A stretch of DNA of 64,000 nt from Clostridia bacterium (GTDB lineage: Bacteria; Bacillota_A; Clostridia; Christensenellales; CAG-138), in NCBI GenBank assembly GCA_017394605.1, contig JAFPXU010000028.1, forward strand, positions 9,499 to 73,498, written 5' to 3'. Position 1 is the stretch's first letter. Each line of letters opens with the position of its first letter. The notes under the pieces are model-generated. The model had not been told where the DNA came from. It saw only the letters and a program-made list of their open reading frames with translations, and ran no database searches. The translations under genes and the position numbers were made by a program. Below are positions 51,511 to 60,420 of this stretch, piece after piece.

Positions 51511-52401
51511 TCAGATGTCTTTGGGTACGGCTAGATTCAACATACCGGGAAGCAGTTTGATCGTTACAGGCGTGCCTTTCATAATGGTTCCGTCCAATTC
51601 CATCAGGGAATCCGGCTCGCACGACACTTCCAATTCGGTGGTCTGAAAGCAGGTGCAGAACCTCGTCGTTGTGTGGGTTCCCTTCAGGAATTTGGCAAGG
51701 ACATACAGCACGGACATGCGCGACACGTCATGAAGGATACAGACGTTGAACTTTCCGTCAAACGGATCAGCGCCGGGGGTAATGTTCAAACCTCCGCCGA
51801 AGTGCGTACCGTTTCCGGCGGCAAGAATCAGGGCGTTTTTTGTCATGGTGCCTTCAGGCGTTTTTATGGTCATTTTCCTTTGAGTCGGACGGGAGATGCA
51901 TTTCAGCAGCGCTTTCAGGTAGGCGCGGCTTCCCGTATACCCCTTTTCACGCATTTCATCGGTGACGACCAGAACATCCACATCAAATCCGACGCCTGCT
52001 ATATTGAAGAACAGATAATCGTTGGCCGTCCCGACATCCATTTTCCGAATGTGATCGGACAGAGCGATATCAAGCGCTGCGGCATAATCCAAAGGGAGGT
52101 GCAGCGGGCGGGCGAGATCGTTTCCGGATCCGCAGGGAACGATGCCGAGAACGACATCCTTTCCGATGAGCGCGGGCGCGGCTTCGCGGAGCGTGCTGTC
52201 ACCGCACAGCATCACGATGCGCTTTGCGCCGGAGGCAACAGCTTCTTCCGCGAGGAGCGTGGCATGTTCCGGATACTCCGTCATAGCCGAGGAAAATGGA
52301 ATGCCCTTTTCCTTCAGAATGGCAGAAACCTGCCTGAATGCCTTTTCTCCCGCTCCTGCGCCGGAGACCGGGTTCCAAATGACATGCAGTGAAGATACCA
52401 T
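51511..52401 (-). CDS. Diacylglycerol kinase family lipid kinase
   Basis: A 296-residue cytosolic lipid kinase of the DagK/YegS family. The ATP-binding HVIWNPVSGAGAG near the start, the catalytic GGD-like MLCGDSTLRE and PCGSGNDLAR motif are present; the usual GGDGT is altered to CGDST, which keeps the Asp. It recycles diacylglycerol to phosphatidic acid during lipoteichoic acid synthesis in Gram-positives. ATG 52401 with GGGG upstream is chosen over an in-frame ATG at 52446 with no ribosome binding site. First gene of its operon. Confidence 0.88.
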   Translation of the reverse strand: MVSSLHVIWNPVSGAGAGEKAFRQVSAILKEKGIPFSSAMTEYPEHATLLAEEAVASGAKRIVMLCGDSTLREAAPALIGKDVVLGIVPCGSGNDLARPLHLPLDYAAALDIALSDHIRKMDVGTANDYLFFNIAGVGFDVDVLVVTDEMREKGYTGSRAYLKALLKCISRPTQRKMTIKTPEGTMTKNALILAAGNGTHFGGGLNITPGADPFDGKFNVCILHDVSRMSVLYVLAKFLKGTHTTTRFCTCFQTTELEVSCEPDSLMELDGTIMKGTPVTIKLLPGMLNLAVPKDI

Positions 52402-52490
52402 GCGATAAGCCCCGACGATACTTTGATGTTGAAAGAATTTTAACATACATTAAAACAGAATGCAAAAAAGTACCTTTGTCCGGTGCTGTC

Positions 52491-52499
52491 TGATACAAT
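52491..52499 (+). promoter_or_regulatory. Extended -10 promoter of the NusG-II gene
   Basis: TGATACAAT is an extended -10. The GTG start codon at 52507 lies 7 nt after it, at the expected transcription start point. Confidence 0.55.
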
Positions 52500-52506
52500 G
52501 ATAACT

Positions 52507-52872
52507 GTGAAAAAAGGGGATTACATCATCATACTGTGCTCGCTTCTGATCGCGCTGATTCCGCTCGGGATCCGTGCGCTTCGGGCGATGCCGGAACAGC
52601 GGGAAGCCGTCGTTACCGTATCGGAAGAGGGAAAGGTCATCTACAGAGGGCCTGCCGAAACGGATCATGTCGTGGAAACAGCCGGCGGAGGCAACCGGAT
52701 CGTCATCCGGAACGGTGACGTCTATATGGAGTACGCGGACTGTCCCGATCAGACCTGTGTGAAGGAAGGCAAGGCAAAGCCCGGGAAGCCGCTGGTGTGT
52801 CTCCCCAATCATGTAATCGTGACGGTAACTGCCTCAGACGGAGAACCGGATTATGACGCAATATCCAAGTAA
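52507..52872 (+). CDS. NusG domain II-containing membrane protein
   Basis: A 121-residue protein with an N-terminal transmembrane helix (about 6-25) and an external domain of the NusG-II (PF07009) type, with the CPDQTCVKEGKAKPGKPLVCLPN segment holding three Cys. In Firmicutes this family is regularly paired with a Gx transporter gene, and here that gene overlaps it by 20 nt. A role in metal, flavin or redox chemistry at the membrane has been suggested for the pair but is not proven. The start could be GTG 52507 or ATG 52498; no ribosome binding site is seen for either. Confidence 0.78.
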   Translation: MKKGDYIIILCSLLIALIPLGIRALRAMPEQREAVVTVSEEGKVIYRGPAETDHVVETAGGGNRIVIRNGDVYMEYADCPDQTCVKEGKAKPGKPLVCLPNHVIVTVTASDGEPDYDAISK

Positions 52873-53380
52873 AAAAGCAGGAAAAATCGCGCGGCTTGCT
52901 GTTCTGACAGCCATGGCGCTTGCCGTGCAATGGCTGGAATCTCTTCTTCCGCCGCCGATTCCCGCTGTTCCGGTAAGAATCGGACTGGCGAATATCTTTG
53001 TGCTGTATGCGATGCTGGAGATGACACCGGGCGACGCGCTGATCGTTTCTGTCCTCAGGTGTCTGCTTCTGCCGCTGGTTACCGGGAACGTTTCGGGATT
53101 TCTCTACAGCCTTTGCGGGGGCATTCTGTCATGGACAGCTATGACTGCACTGTTGGGTACGTATCGGGACAGTCGGATCAGCAGTATCGGGCTCAGTGTC
53201 GCGGGAGCGGGGGCATACCAGATCGGGCAGGTTCTCGCGGGGTGCCTGATTGTGGGCACGGTGATTCTTGCGTACGTTCCGGTCATGATGCTGCTGTCGA
53301 TTCCCGCCGGAATCGCCACGGGGTGGATCGGCGGGGTCCTTGTGTCACGCATTTCCGGGAAAACCGGAAAACAGGCGTAG
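52853..53380 (+). CDS. Gx transporter family membrane protein
   Basis: A 175-residue protein with about five to six transmembrane helices, of the Gx transporter / heptaprenyl diphosphate synthase component I family (PF07456). The conserved segment PVRIGLANIFVLYAML and the following LRCLLLPLVTGN helix are typical, and the fold resembles ECF S components. The start at 52853 has GGAGAA upstream, inside the NusG-II gene. It likely takes up a small solute or quinone precursor; the exact cargo is unknown. Confidence 0.85.
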   Translation: MTQYPSKKAGKIARLAVLTAMALAVQWLESLLPPPIPAVPVRIGLANIFVLYAMLEMTPGDALIVSVLRCLLLPLVTGNVSGFLYSLCGGILSWTAMTALLGTYRDSRISSIGLSVAGAGAYQIGQVLAGCLIVGTVILAYVPVMMLLSIPAGIATGWIGGVLVSRISGKTGKQA

Positions 53381-53424
53381 AAAGATGCGGCAGAGTACCG
53401 TTTGTTTTCTTTTTCCGGCAACCA

Positions 53425-53433
53425 TGATACAAT
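53425..53433 (+). promoter_or_regulatory. Extended -10 promoter for the sigma-2-like / replication gene group
   Basis: TGATACAAT extended -10, about 40 nt before the start at 53472. The run from 53472 to 59279 follows with only small gaps and no terminator. Confidence 0.5.
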
Positions 53434-53471
53434 GTAAGATACGTTAATTGACAGAAAGGATTAATTCCCAG

Positions 53472-54212
53472 ATGTTTCAGGATGATCTTCAGAGGAGAAT
53501 ACATTACGGGGATAAGGACGCGTTCCGCGAGCTGTACAACAGATACAGCAGGGACGTTTATTCGCTTGTGTACACGGCTTTGGGCGACGCGGACGCTTCC
53601 CGCAATTCAATCAAACAGGTTTTCATGAAACTGTACCGCGAGCTGATTCAGACTGAACAGGATCTGGACATGGCGGAACGTCTTTCCGCCCTGACAAACG
53701 AGGAGATCCGGCTTGCGCGTATTCTGTCCGGGGATTTTTCCAAGGATGCGCTGCAGGTTCTGTACACCGTTTCCGTTGACCGCGACCCGGATACGGACGA
53801 CACCATGATGCGCGTCCGCTCCAGAATGATGTCTGAGGAGGACAGCGGAAACAAGCTTCTTTTCCCTGAACCATCCCGAAAAGAAATTGCGGAAACCGGA
53901 TATCACCGCGAGGCGTTGCCAAAAGAGAATCGTGTACCGGAAAAACGTAAGTCCGCTCCCAAAAAGGAGACGCGCGAAGAACGGCGTCGGACAGCATACC
54001 GGGAGGAAGAGCCGCACGTCGGGCTGGACCTGAAAGAGGAGAAGAAACATGGCGGTTCCGGCATAGTGCTTGTCGTTCTGATTCTGTTTGTTCTCGCTTT
54101 TCTGTGGCTGCTTGCTGGAATTCTGATGGATCTGAAGATCATTCCTTTTGTGGATCTAGGGTTCAGTTTTTTCAATCAGCACGTTTTTAATTTCTTTAAA
54201 ATTCCATCCTGA
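53472..54212 (+). CDS. Sigma-70 region 2-like protein with C-terminal membrane helix
   Basis: A 246-residue protein. Residues about 1-65 resemble ECF sigma region 2 (GDKDAFRELYNRYSRDVYSLVY, then a region with SIKQVFMKLYREL). There is no region 4 helix-turn-helix after it. Instead a highly charged linker (about 125-195, many Lys, Arg and Glu) leads to one transmembrane helix (about 203-228). It could be a membrane-tethered sigma-like or anti-sigma-interacting protein, or a degenerate sigma used for another purpose. ATG 53472 is chosen, with AGGA 11 nt upstream; TTG 53448 is possible. It lies 12 nt before the DnaD gene. Confidence 0.7.
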   Translation: MFQDDLQRRIHYGDKDAFRELYNRYSRDVYSLVYTALGDADASRNSIKQVFMKLYRELIQTEQDLDMAERLSALTNEEIRLARILSGDFSKDALQVLYTVSVDRDPDTDDTMMRVRSRMMSEEDSGNKLLFPEPSRKEIAETGYHREALPKENRVPEKRKSAPKKETREERRRTAYREEEPHVGLDLKEEKKHGGSGIVLVVLILFVLAFLWLLAGILMDLKIIPFVDLGFSFFNQHVFNFFKIPS

Positions 54213-54224
54213 GGAGACGGGGAA

Positions 54225-55439
54225 ATGACCTGCAGATTTGCTCCGACCGTTGTACGCAAGGGATATACGCTTGTGGACAACGGTTTTATAGCGGAATATC
54301 TTCCAAACGCGTCAAAGCTTGAGCTGGAAGTATACCTGTATGGCCTGATGCAGTGCAATCATCCGGGGATTGACGGATCGATCGCCGACGCGCTCGGACT
54401 GACGGAGCAGGAAGTGGTCAGTGCGTTCTGTTACTGGCAGACGCTGAAGCTTGTAAGGATCCAATCGGACAAGCCCCTGATTGTTGAGTATCTTCCGCTT
54501 CCGAATGAGGGAGATGCGGAGTATTCGCCTGCCAAATACAGCGGACTGGTCGCAAAACTGAATACGCTGACCGCCCCGAGACAGTTCAACGCGCGCGAAC
54601 TGGCGCACGTTTACGACTGGGTTGAAGTCTACGGTCTTGACGAGGGCGCCGTACTGGAGCTTGTTTCGCATTGCATGGAGACAAAGAGCCGGCGCATCAG
54701 CATCAACTATATATCCTCCGTTGCGCAGGCGTGGGCTGAGAACGGAATCAAATCGTTCGAGGACGCGCGCCGTGAGATCGAGCGGTATGATCTTTCGAAA
54801 CACGGGGCTGCTGCTATTCTCCGTCGATGGAATAAAAGGCGCAAACCGACAAAAGACGAAATGGCGCTTTATGAAAAATGGACCGGTGAATGGGGATTCA
54901 CCGGGGAAGCCATCATGACTGCGCTTCCGAGGCTCGCCGCCTCAGCCAATCCGAATTTTATTTATCTGGATGAGCTTCTGGACCAGCTTCGGGGGCGAAA
55001 CATCACGGATGCTGCTGATATTGCGGAAGAAGACGAGCATAATGCGCAGGAACGTGCTTTTGCGAAGCTGCTGTTCGATCGGATGGGGCGCGCGGAGCAT
55101 GCCACCTCAACGCAGAGAGCGCAGATCTCCATGTATCTTGAGCAGTATAAACTTCCACGGGAGATGCTGCTGTATGCCGCAGAATGCAGCAGGGATAGTT
55201 CGGAACCGTTCGGAAACATGAAAAAGCTTTTGAACGAGTGGCATGAAGCCGGACTGAAGACTGTCGCTGATGCGGAACAGTACTGGAAGACGCATCAGGA
55301 AAAGACATGGAAAAAAGACGGTTCAAGGGGAAGGAACACAGAATACGCGCAGAGGAAAGTTACGGACGAACAGTTTGCGGATCTGTTTCTTGATCTGAAT
55401 CAGGACCTTACGGAGGGCGGCAATGAATCTGCAGATTGA
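54225..55439 (+). CDS. DnaD domain replication initiation protein
   Basis: A 404-residue protein of the DnaD/DnaB family of Firmicutes primosome proteins, which help load the replicative helicase at origin and restart sites. The N-terminal winged-helix part covers about 1-95. Two DnaD-like (DDBH2) modules follow, at about 125-185 (YDWVEVYGLDEGAVLELVSHC) and about 185-260 (YEKWTGEWGFTGEAIMTALP). The tail is charged. It overlaps the DnaI-like gene by 17 nt, which matches the dnaB/dnaD-dnaI order in Firmicutes and supports helicase loading. Confidence 0.88.
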   Translation: MTCRFAPTVVRKGYTLVDNGFIAEYLPNASKLELEVYLYGLMQCNHPGIDGSIADALGLTEQEVVSAFCYWQTLKLVRIQSDKPLIVEYLPLPNEGDAEYSPAKYSGLVAKLNTLTAPRQFNARELAHVYDWVEVYGLDEGAVLELVSHCMETKSRRISINYISSVAQAWAENGIKSFEDARREIERYDLSKHGAAAILRRWNKRRKPTKDEMALYEKWTGEWGFTGEAIMTALPRLAASANPNFIYLDELLDQLRGRNITDAADIAEEDEHNAQERAFAKLLFDRMGRAEHATSTQRAQISMYLEQYKLPREMLLYAAECSRDSSEPFGNMKKLLNEWHEAGLKTVADAEQYWKTHQEKTWKKDGSRGRNTEYAQRKVTDEQFADLFLDLNQDLTEGGNESAD

Positions 55440-56346
55440 ACGGATTTACGATGATCTCCGCAGGCGGATGCAGAAGGAAAGGGACGATCGTGCGGATGCT
55501 ATTTATCAGCAGGTGCCGGAACTCGAGACGATACCTGAAAGACGGAGGGCGCTGGTAAAAGACGCTGCCCTGAAACGCATTACAGCTGCGGAAGCGCGAG
55601 AACAGCTGGACGCTTTGGACCGGGAGGAAGGGAAACTCCTTGCGGACAACGGCTTTTCAAAAGACATGCTGGAAGTACGTTTCAAATGCCCGCTATGCCA
55701 TGATACGGGGTGGACCGGCGAAGCCGAGCGGAGACCGTGCGCCTGCAGACTGAAACTGATGGCGGAGACGGATCCGGCGATGGGGATCAACAGCAGGCAG
55801 ACCTTTGAACGGTTTTCCGAGGATATTTTTCCGACAGAAGGGCAGAAAAGGCAGACAAGAACAGCGCGCGTATGGTGCGAGCAGTATGCGGATTCGCTTC
55901 CTGCGCCGGAGAAGAAAAACCTTCTGCTCACCGGCATGGCAGGTCTGGGGAAAACCTATCTCTGCAACGCGATTGCTTACCGCGCTCTTTCTCACGGCGT
56001 AGAAGCAAGGATTATTACAGCCTATTCATTCATTCAAGCGGTGCTGGACGGAATCCGGACGAAAACGGGAGGAGTGCCCGAATTCTGTTTGCGCGTTCCG
56101 CTTCTTATTATCGACGATCTGGGCAGCGAATCCGTTATTCCGAACATATCGGAAGAAGCGCTGTTTTCGGTTTTGAACGAGCGGATTCATCAAGGGAAAC
56201 CGACGGTCATTGCCACAAACCTTTCCTATGCCGCTCTGCAGGATCGTTACGGTGAGCGGGTCACGTCAAGACTTGCCGACCGCACGGTGACCCAAGCCAT
56301 TCAGCTGACCGGTGAAAATCTCAGACGAAAACAGGGACAATGCTGA
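55423..56346 (+). CDS. DnaC/DnaI-type helicase loader ATPase
   Basis: A 307-residue AAA+ ATPase. An N-terminal helical region (to about 80) precedes a zinc motif (CPLCHDTGW and PCACRL, about 90-110), then the AAA+ core with Walker A GMAGLGKTYL and Walker B LLIIDDLGSE and an arginine finger near VTSRLADR. This is the DnaI layout: the zinc domain binds the replicative helicase and the ATPase places it on DNA. It is co-transcribed with the DnaD gene, and its stop overlaps rsmI by 7 nt. GGAGGGC serves as ribosome binding site. Confidence 0.9.
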   Translation: MNLQIERIYDDLRRRMQKERDDRADAIYQQVPELETIPERRRALVKDAALKRITAAEAREQLDALDREEGKLLADNGFSKDMLEVRFKCPLCHDTGWTGEAERRPCACRLKLMAETDPAMGINSRQTFERFSEDIFPTEGQKRQTRTARVWCEQYADSLPAPEKKNLLLTGMAGLGKTYLCNAIAYRALSHGVEARIITAYSFIQAVLDGIRTKTGGVPEFCLRVPLLIIDDLGSESVIPNISEEALFSVLNERIHQGKPTVIATNLSYAALQDRYGERVTSRLADRTVTQAIQLTGENLRRKQGQC

Positions 56347-57170
56347 CATTAATCGCATCTCCTATCGGGAATCTTTCGGACATCACGTTCCGGGCGGTGG
56401 AAGCGCTTCGGGACGCGGATGTCGTATACTGCGAGGACACCCGGCACTCTCTTGGACTGCTCAATCACCTCGGCATCCGCAAAACGCTTGTATCATGCCA
56501 TGAACATAACGAGCGTGCCAGAGCGGGGGAGATTATGGAACGTCTCAGAAGGGGAGAGAACGTCGCCTACCTTTCGGACGCGGGAATGCCGGGCATCTCG
56601 GATCCCGGGGCTGTTCTTGTATCAGCGTGCATCGAGCAGGGATTGCCATACACGGTAATCCCCGGCGCATCGGCTGTGCTGACGGCGGTCGTGCTGTCCG
56701 GGCTCCCCGGGGGCACATTTTCGTTTTTCGGTTTTCTTCCAAGAGACAATAAACCGCGCAGGGAAATGATGAAGCGCATCTGCGGATGCGGCCATCTGGC
56801 AATTCTCTTTGAAAGTCCGCACAGGGTCGGCACAACGCTGCGGGAGTTTTCCGACAGCATTCCGGATTGCCGCGCCGCGCTCCTGCGGGAATTAACGAAG
56901 CGATTCGAGTCCGTGGAGCGCGGGACCGTACGCGAGCTGGCGGACCGTTACATTCGGGAGGAACCGAAAGGCGAATGCGTGATTGCGATCTACTGCGCTG
57001 ACAAAGCGGACGAATCGGTTTCGGATGAAACAGCCGAACAGATGCTCCGTAGCCTTCTGGATGCGGGAAACTCAGCAAGGGACGCTGCCGCACAGGTCTC
57101 ATCGGAGACAGGGATCAGGAAAAATACGCTTTACGCGAAAGCGATGGAAATCAAAAACAGACAGGAGTAA
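56340..57170 (+). CDS. rsmI: 16S rRNA (cytidine-1402-2'-O)-methyltransferase RsmI
   Basis: Methylates the 2'-O of C1402 in 16S rRNA for accurate decoding. The 276-residue tetrapyrrole-methylase-fold protein has the N-terminal LIASPIGNLSDITFRAVEAL, the EDTRHS motif, and SDAGMPGISDPG. Length is normal. The ATG overlaps the helicase-loader stop by 7 nt. Confidence 0.95.
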   Translation: MLTLIASPIGNLSDITFRAVEALRDADVVYCEDTRHSLGLLNHLGIRKTLVSCHEHNERARAGEIMERLRRGENVAYLSDAGMPGISDPGAVLVSACIEQGLPYTVIPGASAVLTAVVLSGLPGGTFSFFGFLPRDNKPRREMMKRICGCGHLAILFESPHRVGTTLREFSDSIPDCRAALLRELTKRFESVERGTVRELADRYIREEPKGECVIAIYCADKADESVSDETAEQMLRSLLDAGNSARDAAAQVSSETGIRKNTLYAKAMEIKNRQE

Positions 57171-57173
57171 GAA

Positions 57174-58961
57174 ATGGCAAAGACACGTAAGCAGATCGAT
57201 CCGAAGTTTCAATGGAGGCTGGAGGATATCTACGCTTCCGACGAGAACTGGGAGAAGGAATTCGGCGAGGCGGAAAAGCTGGCAGGGCAGATCGGTTCTT
57301 TTAAAGGAACCCTTGCTGCTTCATCCGACAGACTGTATGAGGCTCTTTCGCTTTCAAGCAAGCTGTCCCTTCTTGTCGAGCGTCTGTACACTTATGCGCA
57401 CATGCGCAAGGACGAGGACAACGGAAATACAAAGTATCAAGGCATGACCGACCGTGCGATGCAGATGATCGTTGCAATGGAAGCGGAGAGTTCGTTTTTT
57501 GAGCCGGAGATGATCTCTATTCCCGAGGAGACTCTTTCAAAATGGGGCCGTGAAGAACGGTTTGAGCGGTTCCGGACCCGTATTTCAGATCTGAACAGAA
57601 AAAGAGCACATGTGCTTTCCGCCGGCGAGGAGCGGATACTGGCATTGGCGGAAGATCCGTTGACAGGACCTGACAACAGCTTTACGATGCTTTCCGATGT
57701 TGATCTGAAATTCGGCACGGTCAAAGACGCACAAGGGAATGAGGTTCAGCTGACACACGGAACATACGGCCTGCTGATCCGTGACTCGAACAGAGAAGTC
57801 AGAAAGGATGCGTATGAGAAACTTTACGCTGCATACGGCAGCGTAAAGAATACGATTGCAGCGATGTATGCCGCGTCTGTCAAGGCGGATGTGTTCCGCG
57901 CAAGGGCACGGGGCTACAGCGGGTCGCTGGAAGCCGCGCTTTTTGCAAACGACGTCCCGGTTTCCGTCTATGAACAGTTGATAGAAGCTGTACACGAAAA
58001 ACTTCCTTCGCTCCGGAAATATACGGATATCCGGAAACGCTGCCTCGGAGTTGACCGGCTTGAAATGTATGATCTGTATACGCCGCTGATTCCGGAGTGC
58101 GATATGCCGATGGATTTCAATGAAGCAAGGGATGTTGTGAAAAAGGCGCTGAAACCTCTCGGAACGCATTATGCTCAGCTTCTTGACGAAGCGTTTTCGA
58201 ACGGCTGGATCGATATATATGAAAATGAAGGGAAGACTTCCGGAGCATATTCCTGGGGTGTATATGGCGTTCACCCGTTTGTGCTTTTGAATCATCAGAA
58301 TGATTTTTCCCATGCGTCGACACTGGCTCATGAACTCGGGCATGCAATGCACAGTTATCATACCAATGCCGCTCAGCCGTACGAGACTTCCGAATATGCC
58401 ATCATGGTCGCGGAGGTCGCTTCGACAGTAAACGAAATGCTGCTGAAACGGTACTTCCTGGCGAAAGAAACCGATCCAAGCAAGCGCGCATACATACTGA
58501 ACGAGTTTCTTGAGGACGTCCGGACGACATGCTTCAGACAGACCATGTTTGCGGAATTCGAGCTGAAAGCGCACAGAATGGCAGAGGCCGGCGAAGCGCT
58601 GACGGTGGACAGCCTGTCGAGCCTTTACAGAAGCCTGAATGAATTGTATTATCCGAATGTGCATGTGGATGACAACATCTCTATGGAATGGATGCGGATT
58701 CCGCATTTTTACAGAGCGTTCTATGTTTATCAGTATGCGACAGGCATCTGCACCGCAATCGCGCTCTCCAAAGCGATTCTTGAAAAGGGAGAAACCGATC
58801 GGTATATCGCTTTCCTTTCCAGCGGTGCAAGCGATTATCCTGTTAATCTGCTGAAGAAGGCGGGAGTTGATCTGACAAAGAAGGAAAGCATACTGGCGGC
58901 GCTTGATGAGTTTGAAAATCGTGTGGAAGAACTGAATAGTCTTTTGGGAGGAAGCAACTAA
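57174..58961 (+). CDS. pepF: Oligoendopeptidase F
   Basis: Cytosolic zinc peptidase of family M3B that cuts short peptides of about 7-17 residues. The 595-residue protein has HELGHAMHS (His386, Glu387, His390) with the downstream Glu in EVASTVNEML as third ligand. No signal peptide is present. It lies 3 nt after rsmI with AGGAG just before, and the small acidic gene follows directly. The exported M3-like peptidase at 39.2 kb is a distant relative with the same motif. Confidence 0.95.
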   Translation: MAKTRKQIDPKFQWRLEDIYASDENWEKEFGEAEKLAGQIGSFKGTLAASSDRLYEALSLSSKLSLLVERLYTYAHMRKDEDNGNTKYQGMTDRAMQMIVAMEAESSFFEPEMISIPEETLSKWGREERFERFRTRISDLNRKRAHVLSAGEERILALAEDPLTGPDNSFTMLSDVDLKFGTVKDAQGNEVQLTHGTYGLLIRDSNREVRKDAYEKLYAAYGSVKNTIAAMYAASVKADVFRARARGYSGSLEAALFANDVPVSVYEQLIEAVHEKLPSLRKYTDIRKRCLGVDRLEMYDLYTPLIPECDMPMDFNEARDVVKKALKPLGTHYAQLLDEAFSNGWIDIYENEGKTSGAYSWGVYGVHPFVLLNHQNDFSHASTLAHELGHAMHSYHTNAAQPYETSEYAIMVAEVASTVNEMLLKRYFLAKETDPSKRAYILNEFLEDVRTTCFRQTMFAEFELKAHRMAEAGEALTVDSLSSLYRSLNELYYPNVHVDDNISMEWMRIPHFYRAFYVYQYATGICTAIALSKAILEKGETDRYIAFLSSGASDYPVNLLKKAGVDLTKKESILAALDEFENRVEELNSLLGGSN

Positions 58962-59279
58962 ATGGAAAAATTGTTTAACAAAGAAGAAGCGGCGGCTTTC
59001 ATTCTGAACAAGTTCAAAGAGCAGGGAGATTTTTCATTCATTGATGAGAAATTGTTCTGCGATATGGTGCGGGATGTTCAGGAACTGGATTCCCAGTATA
59101 TCGAGCAGTGCGAATCGGAAGACGCAGTCTATGACGATGACGAAGCATATGAGCGGATTCACAACGCGATGACGGAGAAATATCCCGATTTTAAAACATA
59201 TATGATGCGTCTGGTGGATGACTACCTTGACTACAGCGAGGATTATCTGGAATCTATCGGGGCGATAGACTGGGAATAA
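58962..59279 (+). CDS. Small acidic protein of unknown function
   Basis: A 105-residue helical protein rich in Asp and Glu, with clusters such as ESEDAVYDDDEAYE and DYLDYSEDYLE. I do not recognise its family. ATG directly follows the pepF stop, and GGGAGGA 9 nt upstream lies in the pepF 3' end, so it is translated from the same mRNA. No membrane segment or signal is present. A terminator follows. The acidity and position suggest a small partner or inhibitor of another protein, but this is only a guess. Confidence 0.75.
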   Translation: MEKLFNKEEAAAFILNKFKEQGDFSFIDEKLFCDMVRDVQELDSQYIEQCESEDAVYDDDEAYERIHNAMTEKYPDFKTYMMRLVDDYLDYSEDYLESIGAIDWE

Positions 59280-59336
59280 CAGAGAAGCCGAAACGCGACT
59301 TAACGCATGCCGTCTTCTGACGAATAGAATATGCGA

Positions 59337-59369
59337 TGAAAAGCCGGAAGAGTCGATTTTCCGGTTTTT
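59337..59369 (+). terminator. Terminator of the sigma-2-like to acidic-protein gene run
   Basis: AAAAGCCGGAA and TTCCGGTTTTT pair around GAGTCGAT, followed by T residues. Confidence 0.82.
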
Positions 59370-59445
59370 CTTTGTCGCGGACTTGATTTTCTGAAAAAGA
59401 TGCCGTGAAGGACAGGAGCTCCGTGAGACGGGCAGCGCAGTTTTA

Positions 59446-59454
59446 TGGTAAAAT
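59446..59454 (+). promoter_or_regulatory. Extended -10 promoter for DegV gene 2
   Basis: TGGTAAAAT is a TGn-type extended -10 about 40 nt before the start at 59496. Confidence 0.45.
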
Positions 59455-59495
59455 AAATCATCAACAATCACTTGGAAAACGAGGCGAATGCAGCA

Positions 59496-60410
59496 ATGTC
59501 AAACGAAGAGAGAAAGTTCATTCTGTCCTGTGAATCAACGGCGAATTATCCGTACGATTACTGGGAAAAAAGGGATGTGCCGGTTTTGGAGTATACCTAC
59601 CTGTTCGGTCAGGAAGAATTCCCGGACGATATGGGGAGGAATCCGGACGCGCTTCCGGAGTTTTACAGAAGAATCAACAACGGGGAAATGCCTTCAACCT
59701 CCCAGATCAACGTTGCACAATATGAGGAGTTTCTGGAACCGCTTTTAAAGAACGGGGACGTGCTTCATGTCGCGTTCGGGACAGGCATGACGCCTGCTTA
59801 TCATAATGCGGTGGTTGCCGCTGAAAAACTGCGTGAGAAATATCCGGAAAGGAAGCTGGCCATAATCGATTCTCTCTGCAGCTGTGCGGGCTATGGCATG
59901 CTGACAGAATACGCGGCAGACATGCGTGATGCCGGCAAAACGATAGAAGAGACGGAGAAATGGCTTCTGGAGAACCGGAACAAAATGCATCACCAGTTCT
60001 TTTCTACCGACTTGAAGTACTTCAGAAGGAGCGGGAGAATGTCCGGCGCTGCAGCAACCGTTGGAGCGGTTCTGAACATCTGCCCCCTGATGCATCTGGA
60101 CGATAAGGGAAGGATTGTTGCTTACGACAAGGTCCAGGGCAAAAAACGGGCTATCAATGAAACAGTGCGCGCAATGGCAAGGTTGGCTGATAACGGCACC
60201 GCATATTCCGGAAAATGCTGTATTTCGCATTCCAACGTGCCGAGAGAAGCGGAAGAACTCCGTGAGAAAGTGATTGAATCATTCCCCAACCTGAATCGGG
60301 ATGATATCAAGATATATGACATCTGCCCAATCATTGCCGCACACTGCGGACCGGGAACGACCGCCATATATTTCCTTGGTTCGCCGAGACCTCCTGAAAA
60401 GAATAGCTGA
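59496..60410 (+). CDS. DegV family fatty-acid-binding protein (paralogue 2)
   Basis: A 304-residue DegV/FakB-like protein that is only a distant match to the first paralogue near 13.3 kb. Conserved are the N-terminal SCESTANYPYDYW, the middle VAFGTGMTPAY, and the C-terminal AHCGPGTTAIYF. The N-terminal EEFPDDMGRN loop and STDLKYFRRSGRM are typical of the family. ATG 59496 with GAGG 11 nt upstream is preferred over TTG 59472. Pep T follows 10 nt later. Confidence 0.88.
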   Translation: MSNEERKFILSCESTANYPYDYWEKRDVPVLEYTYLFGQEEFPDDMGRNPDALPEFYRRINNGEMPSTSQINVAQYEEFLEPLLKNGDVLHVAFGTGMTPAYHNAVVAAEKLREKYPERKLAIIDSLCSCAGYGMLTEYAADMRDAGKTIEETEKWLLENRNKMHHQFFSTDLKYFRRSGRMSGAAATVGAVLNICPLMHLDDKGRIVAYDKVQGKKRAINETVRAMARLADNGTAYSGKCCISHSNVPREAEELREKVIESFPNLNRDDIKIYDICPIIAAHCGPGTTAIYFLGSPRPPEKNS

Positions 60411-60420
60411 AGGGGATTCT

